Below are positions 1 to 8,488 of a DNA stretch of 39,506 bases, in pieces. Below the pieces are notes generated by a model, which made no database searches, was not told the origin of the DNA, and was given only the letters and a program-made list of their open reading frames with translations. Source of the DNA: Bacteroidia bacterium (GTDB lineage: Bacteria; Bacteroidota; Bacteroidia; UKL13-3); the NCBI GenBank assembly GCA_025454975.1, contig JALONK010000054.1, positions 1 to 39,506 of the forward strand, written 5' to 3'. Position numbers and translations under genes: made by a program. Within the stretch, counting starts at the first letter, position 1, and each line of letters starts with the position of its first letter.

Positions 1-22
1 AACACCAGAGTTTATGCATAAA

Positions 23-54
23 AAATCCCCAGCTGAATTAACAACTGAGGATTT
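23..54. terminator. Possible intrinsic terminator of an upstream gene
   Basis: An imperfect hairpin has an outer stem AAATCC/GGATTT at 23-28 and 49-54, then a C-A mismatch, CAG/CTG, a second mismatch and TG/CA closing a 6-nt AATTAA loop. An AT-rich stretch with T runs follows on the + strand. It fits a terminator for a gene to the left of the window, but the two mismatches make it only moderately convincing. Confidence 0.35.
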
Positions 55-103
55 AATTAATTAATTTTGAACTGTCAACTTATTTTAGGACGGCTCAAAG
101 ACT

Positions 104-883
104 ATGGCGATTCAACAACTGATTAACGAAACAGAAAAGCTAAAACAAGAACTAATTAATCATCCTTTATATCAAAGGCTAAAACATCCGGAAGATATAA
201 AAGTGTTTATGGAGCATCATGTTTTTGCTGTATGGGATTTTATGAGCCTGCTAAAATCATTACAAAAAAATCTCACCTGTGTTGATATTCCTTGGGTACC
301 TAAAGGCAATGCAAATACACGCTTTTTAATTAATGAAATTGTTGTTGGTGAAGAAAGTGACGTGGATGAACAAGGAAACCGGATCAGCCATTTTGAACTT
401 TACCTGCAAGCAATGAAACAGGCATCTGCTTCTTGTTCTGAAATTGAACAATTACTTGCCCGAGTACAAAATCGAATGCCTATACAAGAAGCAATGTTAA
501 TGGCCAAAATACCTGATTCTGTTAAACAGTTTGTATTACACACATTTAACGTTATCGCCACCAATAAACCTCACGTAATGGCAGCAGTATTTACTTTTGG
601 AAGGGAAGATTTAATACCGGGTATGTTTATGCACTTGGTAAAGGAACTCAACGACGAACATCATGGTAAATTTGGTATATTCCAATACTACCTCGAACGT
701 CATATAGAAGTTGACGGAGACCATCACAGTAAACTAGCTGTAGAAATGACAAACCAATTATGTAACAATGATCCTGTAAAAATAGCAGAAGCTGAAAGTT
801 GGGTAATAAGTTCGCTAATGGCTCGAAAAAAACTCTGGGATGGTGTTTTAAATGCTTTGCCACTGCGTATTTCAGGAAATTAA
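104..883 (+). CDS. DUF3050 family protein (heme-oxygenase-like fold)
   Basis: This 259-residue cytosolic protein has no signal peptide and no membrane segment. I recognise the DUF3050 pattern from an EHHVFAVWDFMSLLKSLQ-type helix near residues 38-55, a central WVPKGNANTRF segment, and a late helix with NDEHHGKFGIF and DGDHH near residues 183-208. The family is predicted all-helical and related to the heme oxygenase/TenA-like fold; its conserved His and Glu residues could bind metal or heme, but I know of no established reaction. The length is normal for the family. It starts with ATG and is followed after 6 bp by a small exported thioredoxin-like gene, so the two are probably co-transcribed. 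I see no clear -7 promoter directly upstream. Confidence 0.8.
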   Translation: MAIQQLINETEKLKQELINHPLYQRLKHPEDIKVFMEHHVFAVWDFMSLLKSLQKNLTCVDIPWVPKGNANTRFLINEIVVGEESDVDEQGNRISHFELYLQAMKQASASCSEIEQLLARVQNRMPIQEAMLMAKIPDSVKQFVLHTFNVIATNKPHVMAAVFTFGREDLIPGMFMHLVKELNDEHHGKFGIFQYYLERHIEVDGDHHSKLAVEMTNQLCNNDPVKIAEAESWVISSLMARKKLWDGVLNALPLRISGN

Positions 884-889
884 TCAACC

Positions 890-1420
890 ATGAAAATTTT
901 ACTTACCTTATTACTGATAGCAGGAAGTTTATCAGTTAAAGAATCTGTTTTCCCTTCCATCTCCTGTACAAATTTAAAAGATGAAGTGATACAACTGCCG
1001 TCTGCCATTTCAGGCAAACGAACCGTAATTGCTATGATGTTTAGTTTAAAAGCTGATAAAATGATGCAAAAATGGAATCAACCTTTGTACCGTGCATTAT
1101 TAGCCGATGGGGCAGGTGGCATGATGGGAGGAAATATGTACAATGCTAACTTGTATTTCATAGGCGTAGTTAAAGGTCTTCAAAAATTAGCATTACCTGA
1201 AATAATAAAAAAAGCAAAAAAAGAAGTAGATGTTAAGTATCATCCTTTTTTTATGTATACCAATGCGGAGATCGACTTATTAATAAAAGCGATTGACATT
1301 AAAAATGTAGATGAACCACAGTTTATAGTTTTAGAAACTGACGGTAAAATACTGTATAAAACTTCAGGCGAATACAGCGATGACAAATTAAATGACATTA
1401 CCGGATCGCTGTTAAATTAA
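890..1420 (+). CDS. Small exported protein, possibly thioredoxin-like
   Basis: The 176-residue product begins with a hydrophobic signal-like segment (about residues 1-16). A mixed alpha/beta pattern follows that resembles the thioredoxin-like/AhpC-TSA or ATP10-like group: an early strand GKRTVIAMMFSLKA near residues 43-56 and a late FIVLETDGKILYKTSGEYSDD near residues 145-165. No CxxC is visible where thioredoxins carry it, so a redox role is not supported. It lies 6 bp behind the DUF3050 gene and runs directly into the convergent comF gene, their stop codons abutting. I cannot name a function; the fold assignment is an inference from the strand pattern. Confidence 0.55.
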   Translation: MKILLTLLLIAGSLSVKESVFPSISCTNLKDEVIQLPSAISGKRTVIAMMFSLKADKMMQKWNQPLYRALLADGAGGMMGGNMYNANLYFIGVVKGLQKLALPEIIKKAKKEVDVKYHPFFMYTNAEIDLLIKAIDIKNVDEPQFIVLETDGKILYKTSGEYSDDKLNDITGSLLN

Positions 1421-2098
1421 TTATTGATACACCACGCAAGCAATACTGCCAATACTTAATGAATTTGTAAACGGTATGATGGTTTGAGCACAAGCTTCTA
1501 TCGTTGCTCCAGTTGTAATAACATCATCAACCAATAATATTTTTTTATTAAAAACCAATTCTGGTTTTTTAACCTCAAAAACACGTCCAACATTTTCCCA
1601 TCTGGCAAAACGGCTTTTTCTTGTTTGTGTTTCTGTTGCTCTTTTTCGAATGATAATATGGTCGGAATGCTTACATCCTAATACTGAACTTATGCCCTTT
1701 GCAAAACACTCACTTTGATTATAACCCCTAAGTTTTAATTTTTTAGGATGAAGTGGCACGGCAAGAACTATTTCAGGAAATATGCCTGCCGTAGCTAGCC
1801 TTTGAGCATACATCATCCCTAATAACTCGCCTACTTCCGGATTATTCCCATATTTTAAATCGTGTAACAACCGTTGCACAATGCCTTGTTTTTTAAACGA
1901 CAAAAAAGAATATGCCGACACTATCGGTATTCGTCCCCAAAATATTTTTTCAACCGGATTATTTACTTGTAAGTGATAGTTTGTTTCCGGTAAATGTAGA
2001 ATACAATCAGTACACAGGTGTTTTTCGCCGAATACTAACGATTGGTTACAACCGATACATAACTGCGGAAATAATAAATCAATAAAAGATTGAAGCAT
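1421..2098 (-). CDS. comF: ComF family phosphoribosyltransferase-like protein
   Basis: The 225-residue protein has the two parts of ComF. An N-terminal zinc-ribbon has two CxxC pairs (Cys14/Cys17 and Cys29/Cys32), and a type I phosphoribosyltransferase domain carries the PRPP loop ILLVDDVITTGATIEAC near residues 187-203 and the family RGYNQSE motif near residue 124. ComF proteins support uptake or processing of single-stranded DNA in natural transformation in several bacteria; no enzymatic reaction is firmly established. It starts with ATG immediately after the stop codon of the upstream M6 protease (TAAATG), so they form one transcript. A broken comM/yifB gene lies about 15 kb away. Confidence 0.88.
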   Translation of the reverse strand: MLQSFIDLLFPQLCIGCNQSLVFGEKHLCTDCILHLPETNYHLQVNNPVEKIFWGRIPIVSAYSFLSFKKQGIVQRLLHDLKYGNNPEVGELLGMMYAQRLATAGIFPEIVLAVPLHPKKLKLRGYNQSECFAKGISSVLGCKHSDHIIIRKRATETQTRKSRFARWENVGRVFEVKKPELVFNKKILLVDDVITTGATIEACAQTIIPFTNSLSIGSIACVVYQ

Positions 2099-4462
2099 TT
2101 ATGGTTTACATACTTTAACATGGTTAACCGAACCGTTCGATTTCCATGTTACAAAGTATAAACCCGATGGCCAAGTAGTAGTATCAAATCGAATATTATC
2201 GTTTGTTTTAATTGGTTCTGAAAGTATTTCTTTTCCGGTAATATCATAAACAATAATATCAACTTCTTGTGTGCTATTCGATTGGATAAGCATATTGTTT
2301 TCAAAAGGATTCGGATACACCAATATCTCATCCTTATTTTTCTGTTGAACAGCCGTATTTAAGCCCACAGTAAAAATAGGAACGCTATCATTACGCGAAC
2401 TAATACAACCATCTTTACTGGTTGCCGTAACCCTAACTTGCATGCGTAGCGGACCGTTTAGCTGTAATATTGGGGCAACATCATTGCTCCTTAATGAAGT
2501 ATCCGGTAAGTTAAAAATCCATATATATGAATTACCCATTTGAGTTTGGTTATTAAAAACAATCCTGTAGCTACTATCCCTATCCCATGTGTAATTAATA
2601 ATGGGTGTTTCAAGAACCCTGATATTTAATGAACTTGAATCAATAGGTATGCCGCTGTTAAAAATGGTAAGTTTAACGGTGTAAGTTCCGGTTGACGAAA
2701 ATACTTTTGATGGTGTTTTTATTGATGCTGTTGTACCGTCTCCAAAATCCCATAAATAAGCATCGGCGCCCGAAGAAACATTATTAAATCCAACAGTTAA
2801 CGGAGCACATCCACTGAGTCTGTTAGGATTAAATGCCGCGGATGCGTTCATTCCTAATTCAAATATAATGCTGCTGTCGGCTTGTTGTATAATATCTGTA
2901 ATTGCTACTCCACTTGGTTGCCGAACGTTATTAACTCTAAAATGTAAATTACTTGCTGGCGATGTTGTTGGCGTAAAATTTCGGTTGGTGTTAAGTGGAT
3001 ATAAATCACTTCCGTCGCCTCTATTTTGCTCGCGTTCTAAATGTCGGAAGCCATCAGCTTGAATTAAACCAACACCCAGTTGGCTGGTATCGTTATTAAC
3101 ATTATTACGTAAAGAAGAACTTGCCTTGCTTAACAATAATGCACGTGTAGTATTAATATGCCATATTGCTAATCCGCGCGAAGGAACATACATATCGAAT
3201 CCCTTGCGTTGTCGGTTTTCAAGCAAATAATATTCATTTATACGTTCGGTATTAATTCGATAAACCATATCACTATCTACTACAGCAAAAGGTAAAGTGT
3301 ATGTTTTCACTGCTTCAATCACTTCTTCTTTTACCCAACCCATTTGAATCCTACACCAAGCATTGTTTAAACATGGTGTTCTTTCGTTATTTAACCATGG
3401 TCCGCCCGCCATTAAACAATAATTACCTGCACCTTCATTGGTTGATTGAGTTGAATACAAATCAGGCAAATCTAAAAGATGTCCAAACTCATGAGATAAT
3501 ACGCCGATACCAACCATTGTTTCGTTTCCTCCATTCCAACGTTTTTCCGGAAACATGGCAAATGCTGCAATATCAACGCTATCGTAAGTCGGACGTAAAC
3601 TTGCAGCTAACGTACTTCTGAACGACCAAATGTAATCACCCGAATTTGGAGCTGAAACTTCCTCGGCGCCTAATCCTGCATGCATGATAATTACACCATC
3701 CACAAAACCATCTTTGTCATTATCATACTCGCTAAAATCAACTCCTAACGAATCGTTTGCTTTAGCCACAGCATCCAATAATAATTCGCGTGTTGCTGCA
3801 CTATAATTAGGACTGCTGGTTCGTCCATAATAACGATATTCATTTTCTGCCATAATCCAGCCATAAACAGTACTGGTTAGGTTTAATTTACCGTTTGATG
3901 TTTCTAAATAAAAGTCCTTGAACGAACCGGTTCCATTGTACTGCGGTTGGTTAAGCAACAACTCAAAATTTTCCTTTGAAATTGTTGCTCTTAAATCAGG
4001 AAATTCAACTAATAACACAATAACCTTACGGTCGCCTGTTGAAGGAAATGGTAAAGGTTCACCTGCTTTACCTAAATCTTTATTCTCGCGTTCGGCATTA
4101 AATCGCTGCATCAATAAATTTACCTGAGTGGAGCTGTATCGTAGGTGTGGTTTAATTCCAAGCTTCATTTTATCCCCGTCCCTGGCTATTATTCCCGAAG
4201 TAGTCAAGTTACCTTGTTCATCGGCAATTGCATATTCATAAAAGCCTGACGAATTTCTTAATAATGTATAACCTTCTGTATTTTCAAAAAAATGTACGGC
4301 TTCTCCTCCAAATGCTTTTACCGTTATCTTCGATTGATCGGGCTGTGTAATAGTTACGGTATATGGTGCAGCCGGGCAATTGCTATGTTGAGCCTGTAGT
4401 AAATTATTACTAAAACTAGAGACTAATATGACGAACAGTAAATAGGTAAATCCCTTTTTCAT
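2099..4462 (-). CDS. Secreted M6-family metalloprotease with PKD domain and T9SS sorting domain
   Basis: The 787-residue secreted zinc protease starts with a signal peptide (about residues 1-25, ending in LLQAQ). The catalytic part resembles the M6 immune inhibitor A family, with the zinc motif HEFGH at residues 324-328 followed by LLDLPDLY. A Ca-binding-like DNDKDGFVDG segment lies near residues 247-256. A PKD domain with the typical YLWDFGDGT core follows near residues 545-620. The C-terminus (about residues 715-787) is a T9SS type A sorting domain with the YPNPF start and SGLYFVTW end. It is therefore predicted to cross the outer membrane by T9SS and degrade extracellular protein. comF follows with no gap. 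A promoter is visible upstream. Confidence 0.9.
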   Translation of the reverse strand: MKKGFTYLLFVILVSSFSNNLLQAQHSNCPAAPYTVTITQPDQSKITVKAFGGEAVHFFENTEGYTLLRNSSGFYEYAIADEQGNLTTSGIIARDGDKMKLGIKPHLRYSSTQVNLLMQRFNAERENKDLGKAGEPLPFPSTGDRKVIVLLVEFPDLRATISKENFELLLNQPQYNGTGSFKDFYLETSNGKLNLTSTVYGWIMAENEYRYYGRTSSPNYSAATRELLLDAVAKANDSLGVDFSEYDNDKDGFVDGVIIMHAGLGAEEVSAPNSGDYIWSFRSTLAASLRPTYDSVDIAAFAMFPEKRWNGGNETMVGIGVLSHEFGHLLDLPDLYSTQSTNEGAGNYCLMAGGPWLNNERTPCLNNAWCRIQMGWVKEEVIEAVKTYTLPFAVVDSDMVYRINTERINEYYLLENRQRKGFDMYVPSRGLAIWHINTTRALLLSKASSSLRNNVNNDTSQLGVGLIQADGFRHLEREQNRGDGSDLYPLNTNRNFTPTTSPASNLHFRVNNVRQPSGVAITDIIQQADSSIIFELGMNASAAFNPNRLSGCAPLTVGFNNVSSGADAYLWDFGDGTTASIKTPSKVFSSTGTYTVKLTIFNSGIPIDSSSLNIRVLETPIINYTWDRDSSYRIVFNNQTQMGNSYIWIFNLPDTSLRSNDVAPILQLNGPLRMQVRVTATSKDGCISSRNDSVPIFTVGLNTAVQQKNKDEILVYPNPFENNMLIQSNSTQEVDIIVYDITGKEILSEPIKTNDNIRFDTTTWPSGLYFVTWKSNGSVNHVKVCKP

Positions 4463-4487
4463 TGATGATTGGTGTTGTTTTAAAAAA

Positions 4488-4518
4488 TAAAAGTATGCTA
4501 TTCGAATTACAATTCAAA
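4488..4518 (-). promoter_or_regulatory. Bacteroidota-type promoter of the M6 protease-comF operon
   Basis: On the minus strand, TTTG (4515-4518) is followed after exactly 19 bp by TACTTTTA (4488-4495). This matches TTTG-N19-TAnnTTTG except for the last base. The element ends 25 bp before the ATG of the protease gene. Confidence 0.55.
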
Positions 4519-4580
4519 CCAATTGTTTTAACTTAGTGAAAGGTTTGAGATAAATTTTACAATATAAACACTTCTGTTGC

Positions 4581-5300
4581 ATGAAAGTTCAATATACACC
4601 GGCTACAATTATTCATATTATTGACGAAACCGCAGCAGTGAAGCGTTTTTTCTTTAAAATGCCTTCAGGCAGTTTATTTACTTTCAAACCGGGTCAGTTT
4701 GTAATTTTAGATTTACCTATTGAGTCTAAAATAACTTATCGAAGTTATTCAATTGCATCAGCACCCGGAGATGACGGTATTTTTGAATTAGTGATAGTAT
4801 TAAACCCCGACGGACTTGGAACCCCATATATGTGGCAAAACTTTAAAGTAGGCGACCAAATACCTGTGGCTGGTCCGCTTGGTAAATTTGTTTTACCTGA
4901 AGGACACATTGAGCAAGAGCTCTGTTTAATAGGCACCGGAACCGGAATTGCCCCCTTAAGAAGTATGCTTCACCATTTAATTAACCACAACCTGATTAAC
5001 AAAAACATTTATATGATTTTTGGTAATCGCACTCAAGCCGACATCCTCTATCATATTGAAATGGAAGCTTTAAGTGCAAAATTTTCTTCGTTCGAATTTA
5101 TTCCTGTATTATCAAGGCCGCATAGCGAATGGCAAGGCCGAAGAGGTTATGTTCATCAAATCTATCAAGAGATTTTCAGCGATGGAAGGCCTGCCATGTT
5201 TTATTTATGCGGATGGAAAAATATGATTAATGACGCAAGAAAAAACCTTACCGATATGGGGTACGATAAATCTCAAATTAAATTTGAACTTTATGATTAA
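4581..5300 (+). CDS. Ferredoxin-NADP reductase-like FAD/NAD(P)H oxidoreductase
   Basis: The 239-residue soluble flavoprotein has the two-domain ferredoxin reductase layout. The FAD domain carries RSYSIAS (residues 54-60) for the flavin phosphate and isoalloxazine. The NAD(P) domain carries GTGTGIAPLRSM (118-129) and the nicotinamide-side motif YLCGWKNM (208-215). No 2Fe-2S Cys cluster motif is present, so it is a stand-alone reductase of the Fpr/FNR group. It would move electrons between NAD(P)H and ferredoxin or flavodoxin, but the partner is unknown. The ATG is the first of the reading frame. It is divergent from the M6 protease and 44 bp before the rRNA methyltransferase gene, which has its own -7 box. 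Confidence 0.85.
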   Translation: MKVQYTPATIIHIIDETAAVKRFFFKMPSGSLFTFKPGQFVILDLPIESKITYRSYSIASAPGDDGIFELVIVLNPDGLGTPYMWQNFKVGDQIPVAGPLGKFVLPEGHIEQELCLIGTGTGIAPLRSMLHHLINHNLINKNIYMIFGNRTQADILYHIEMEALSAKFSSFEFIPVLSRPHSEWQGRRGYVHQIYQEIFSDGRPAMFYLCGWKNMINDARKNLTDMGYDKSQIKFELYD

Positions 5301-5331
5301 TTCATGCTTCTTTTAGATTAGATTAAATTGT

Positions 5332-5339
5332 TACCTTTG
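5332..5339 (+). promoter_or_regulatory. -7 element of the rRNA methyltransferase gene
   Basis: TACCTTTG is a perfect TAnnTTTG match and ends only 5 bp before the ATG at 5345. The implied transcript has almost no 5' leader. A good TTTG box at 19-21 bp upstream is not visible. Confidence 0.5.
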
Positions 5340-5344
5340 TTTGA

Positions 5345-6097
5345 ATGTCATTTAAAAGAAAACCCACTTCAAGCAATTTAATTTATGGAATTCACGCTAT
5401 TCAAGAAGCCATTGCAGCGAATAAACAAGTGAATAAAGTAATGATACAACAAGGCGAATCAAGTGAGTTGATGCAACAACTACTTCAACTGCTTAAATCC
5501 CACCAAATCCCAGTTCAATACTTGCCTAAACACGCTGAAGTTTTCCCTAAAGGTAAAAATCACCAAGGTGCAGCAGCTTCAGTTTCACCTGTTACTTATT
5601 ATAAACTTGAAGATATAATTCCTGATTTATTTGAAAAAGGTGAGGTTCCTTTTATTGTAGTACTTGACCGTATTACTGATGTTAGAAATTTTGGTGCTAT
5701 TGCCAGAAGTGCTTTTTGCGCAGGGGTTCATGCATTAGTTATTCCTGAACAAGGTGGAGCCATGGTGACTGAAGATGCTGTTAAAACCTCAGCAGGTGCC
5801 TTGCATCACATTCCTGTTTGTAGGGAAAAAAACTTAAAGTCAACAATGGAATTATTAAACCAATCAGGACTGGTTACCATTGCATGTACTGAAAAAGCAA
5901 GCCGTTATTTACATCAATGTGATTTAACTGTTCCTGTTGCAATCATCATGGGCAACGAAGAAACAGGTATTAGTAATGATATAATAAAAAAATGTAGTGA
6001 AATGGCAATGATTCCTTTAAACAAAGGTGTACAATCATTAAATGTATCTGTTGCCGCAGGAATTGCTGTTTACGAAACCGTAAAACAGCGGATGTAA
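5345..6097 (+). CDS. rlmB: SpoU-family 23S rRNA 2'-O-methyltransferase (RlmB type)
   Basis: The 250-residue protein has an N-terminal rRNA substrate-binding domain (about residues 10-85) and a C-terminal trefoil-knot SPOUT methyltransferase domain. The three SpoU motifs are clear: DRITDVRNFGAIARSA (108-123), MGNEETGIS (202-210) and IPLNKGVQSLNVSVAAG (223-239). Arg113-Asn114 and the Asn-Val-Ser of motif 3 are the expected catalytic and SAM/knot residues. RlmB in E. coli makes Gm2251 in 23S rRNA, and this length and domain order fit that group, though the exact target base is inferred. The gene is convergent with rnc with only a 2-bp gap. Its promoter box nearly abuts the start codon. Confidence 0.9.
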   Translation: MSFKRKPTSSNLIYGIHAIQEAIAANKQVNKVMIQQGESSELMQQLLQLLKSHQIPVQYLPKHAEVFPKGKNHQGAAASVSPVTYYKLEDIIPDLFEKGEVPFIVVLDRITDVRNFGAIARSAFCAGVHALVIPEQGGAMVTEDAVKTSAGALHHIPVCREKNLKSTMELLNQSGLVTIACTEKASRYLHQCDLTVPVAIIMGNEETGISNDIIKKCSEMAMIPLNKGVQSLNVSVAAGIAVYETVKQRM

Positions 6098-6099
6098 TA

Positions 6100-6837
6100 T
6101 TATACTTTAATTGCTAATGCTGTGCAAGCTTTTTCAGACGCTAATTGTTCTGCTTTCTTCTTTGAGATATGTTCTGCCTCCCCTACTATTGAACCATCAA
6201 CCTGAACGCGAACGGTAAAAATTCTTTGCTTTCTGCTTTGATCTTCAAACGTATCAAATTCAAGTGGCGTATTATGTTTCTGACTCCACTCAATTAAACG
6301 ACCCTTAAAATTCTTTTCGGTGTATTGAAGCCTATCTAGATCAATGTGTGTAATCAGTTTTTTGATGATAAATCGTTTGGCAAGATTAAACCCACCATCC
6401 AAAAAAATTGCACCGATAAACGCTTCTAATGCATTCCCGAAAATACTGTTTTTCGTATGCAGCCCAATCAGTTTTTTATCATACTGAACTATGGTACTCA
6501 ATCCAATTTTTATAGCTAAGTCATTCAAGCTTTCCCTACTCACGATTTTACTTCTCATTTCAGTTAAAAACCCTTCGTTTTTATAAGGAAATTTATTGAA
6601 GAGCAACTCTGCTACTACTGTATTTAAAACTGAATCACCAAGATATTCCAAACGCTCATTACTGTCTCGAGAGCCATTACTGTGTATGGCAATAGATGCT
6701 GAGTGATGCTTTAATGCCTGAATATAACAATTGATATTAACAGGGCTAAAGCCTGTAATTTTTCTTATCTGTTTGAATGACTCTTTATGAGCAGATAAAC
6801 TTGATATAAGGATTGCTTTTGTTTGCCTAACAATCAA
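6100..6837 (-). CDS. rnc: Ribonuclease III
   Basis: The 245-residue enzyme cleaves double-stranded RNA in rRNA and mRNA processing. The RNase III domain has the signature NERLEYLGDSVL (residues 60-71), with metal/catalytic Glu64 and Asp68. The second acidic pair appears as N135..E138 in FGNALEAF, so the usual Asp is Asn. A C-terminal double-stranded RNA-binding domain (about 174-245) ends with KKKAEQLASEKA. No in-frame ATG precedes the conserved ITGFSP region, because an in-frame TAG lies at 6844-6846. Initiation must therefore use TTG at 6837 or a nearby ATT. The gene is the last of acpP-fabF-rnc, 13 bp after the fabF stop, so it is probably translationally coupled. Confidence 0.92.
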   Translation of the reverse strand: MIVRQTKAILISSLSAHKESFKQIRKITGFSPVNINCYIQALKHHSASIAIHSNGSRDSNERLEYLGDSVLNTVVAELLFNKFPYKNEGFLTEMRSKIVSRESLNDLAIKIGLSTIVQYDKKLIGLHTKNSIFGNALEAFIGAIFLDGGFNLAKRFIIKKLITHIDLDRLQYTEKNFKGRLIEWSQKHNTPLEFDTFEDQSRKQRIFTVRVQVDGSIVGEAEHISKKKAEQLASEKACTALAIKV

Positions 6838-6850
6838 AATAAACTACCTA

Positions 6851-8104
6851 TTAACCTTTATATTTACTGAACAACACGGATGCATTGTGACCTCCAAATC
6901 CAAAGGTGTTACTTAACGCATAGCTTACCTCGCGTTTTTGCGCCTTGTTCAATGTTAAATTTAGTTTGGGGTCAATCTCAGGGTCAGGAGTTGAATGATT
7001 GATGGTTGGGGGAATAATACCTAATTCAATTGCCATAATACTTGCTATGGCTTCAATTGCTCCGGCTCCACCAAGTAAGTGACCGGTCATTGATTTAGTT
7101 GAACTAATATTCATTTGGTAAGCAGCCTCACCAAATACTTTTTGTATAGCCTTTATTTCTTGTGGATCGCCAAGCGGAGTTGATGTACCATGAGTATTTA
7201 TGTATTGTACATCGAATGGAGAAATACCGGCCTCCTCAATTGCGCTTTGCATAACTAGAGCTGCTCCAAGTCCGTCAGGGTGTGGAGCTGTCATATGGTA
7301 TGCATCTGCACTGGCACCGATTCCTACAAGTTCGGCATAAATTTTAGCACCTCTGGCAAGTGCGTGATCTAACTCTTCTAAAACTAAAGCGCCTGCACCT
7401 TCACCCAATACAAAACCATCACGGTTTAAATCATAAGGTCGTGATGCTGATGCCGGATCATCATTTCTTTCAGATAAGGCTTTCATTGAATTAAATCCAC
7501 CCATTGCAGGCTCGGTAACACTGGCTTCTGAACCACCTGTAATAGCGATATCAGCCTTACCTAATTTGATGTAAGCATAAGCATCACAAATAGCATTTGT
7601 TGAGCTGGCACACGCCGAAACTACAGCAAAGTTAGGACCTCTAAATCCGTATTTTATTGAAATTAATCCTGCAGCTATGTCTGCAATCATCATCGGAATA
7701 AAAAATGGACTAAAACGAGGTGTTCCGTCGCCTCTAGCAAAGGCTGAAACTTCTGAATGAAAAGTGCTTAACCCGCCGATACCGGAAGCCCAAATAACCG
7801 CAGCCCTGTTTTTGTTGATTTTTTCCAAATCAAGTCCGCTGTTAATAATAGCTTCATCAGCTGTTACCATAGCATAATGCGTGTAAGGATCCATTCGTCG
7901 GGCTTCCTTACGATCAATAAATTGGGTAATGTCGAAACCTTTTACCTCACAGGCAAACTGGGTTTTAAATTTACTGGCATCAAAACGAGTGATGCGGGCA
8001 GCCCCGCTCACTCCGTTTTGCAATGCGTTCCAGTAATCCTGAACATTGTTACCAATTGGTGTTAACGCTCCTATGCCTGTAACAACTACTCTTCGGGATT
8101 TCAT
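6851..8104 (-). CDS. fabF: Beta-ketoacyl-ACP synthase II
   Basis: The 417-residue condensing enzyme elongates fatty acids by adding two carbons from malonyl-ACP to acyl-ACP. The catalytic triad of the FabF/KAS II type is complete: Cys165 in VVSACASSTNAI, His305 in NTHGTSTPLGD and His342 in SMTGHLLGGAGA. The late NTFGFGGHNAS motif is also present near the C-terminus. The length is typical. It starts with ATG 18 bp after the acpP stop and is followed by rnc, an operon order widely conserved in bacteria. It is expressed from the promoter upstream of acpP. Confidence 0.96.
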   Translation of the reverse strand: MKSRRVVVTGIGALTPIGNNVQDYWNALQNGVSGAARITRFDASKFKTQFACEVKGFDITQFIDRKEARRMDPYTHYAMVTADEAIINSGLDLEKINKNRAAVIWASGIGGLSTFHSEVSAFARGDGTPRFSPFFIPMMIADIAAGLISIKYGFRGPNFAVVSACASSTNAICDAYAYIKLGKADIAITGGSEASVTEPAMGGFNSMKALSERNDDPASASRPYDLNRDGFVLGEGAGALVLEELDHALARGAKIYAELVGIGASADAYHMTAPHPDGLGAALVMQSAIEEAGISPFDVQYINTHGTSTPLGDPQEIKAIQKVFGEAAYQMNISSTKSMTGHLLGGAGAIEAIASIMAIELGIIPPTINHSTPDPEIDPKLNLTLNKAQKREVSYALSNTFGFGGHNASVLFSKYKG

Positions 8105-8122
8105 GAAAGTTGAGTTGATTAA

Positions 8123-8362
8123 TTAACCTTTTGCGTTTTGCTCAATGTAAGCAATGGCTTGACCTACAGTTGAAATTTTTTCTGCCTGGTCGTCCGGAAT
8201 AGCAATGTTGAATTCCTTTTCAAACTCCATGATCAGTTCTACGGTATCCAATGAATCAGCTCCTAAGTCGTTTGTAAAATTCGCCTCAGTAGTAATCTCT
8301 GATTCTTCAACCCCAAGCTTATCAATAATGATAGCTCTAACTTTTTGTGCAATTTCTGACAT
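8123..8362 (-). CDS. acpP: Acyl carrier protein
   Basis: The 79-residue acidic protein carries the growing acyl chain on 4'-phosphopantetheine. The attachment site is Ser37 in the canonical [15 protein letters not shown] segment (residues 34-48). Size and the four-helix pattern are normal for bacterial ACP. It is the first gene of the acpP-fabF-rnc operon, with a well-formed promoter upstream. An IPExxxVDY gene lies divergently on the other strand. Confidence 0.97.
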   Translation of the reverse strand: MSEIAQKVRAIIIDKLGVEESEITTEANFTNDLGADSLDTVELIMEFEKEFNIAIPDDQAEKISTVGQAIAYIEQNAKG

Positions 8363-8390
8363 GTTCTGTAGAATTTAATTTTCGAATGTG

Positions 8391-8423
8391 CAAATAAAGT
8401 ATTTTTTTTAAGTAAAAAGCAAA
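8391..8423 (-). promoter_or_regulatory. Promoter of acpP-fabF-rnc
   Basis: On the minus strand, TTTG (8420-8423) is followed after 21 bp by TTTATTTG (8391-8398), one mismatch from TAnnTTTG. The box ends 28 bp before the acpP ATG, giving a short leader. The spacing fits the Bacteroidota consensus. Confidence 0.6.
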
Positions 8424-8488
8424 CCCTGATGATTTTTTCATGCTAAACCTAAATTAAAGGTTAATTAACACTAAAAAACAACGAGAAT

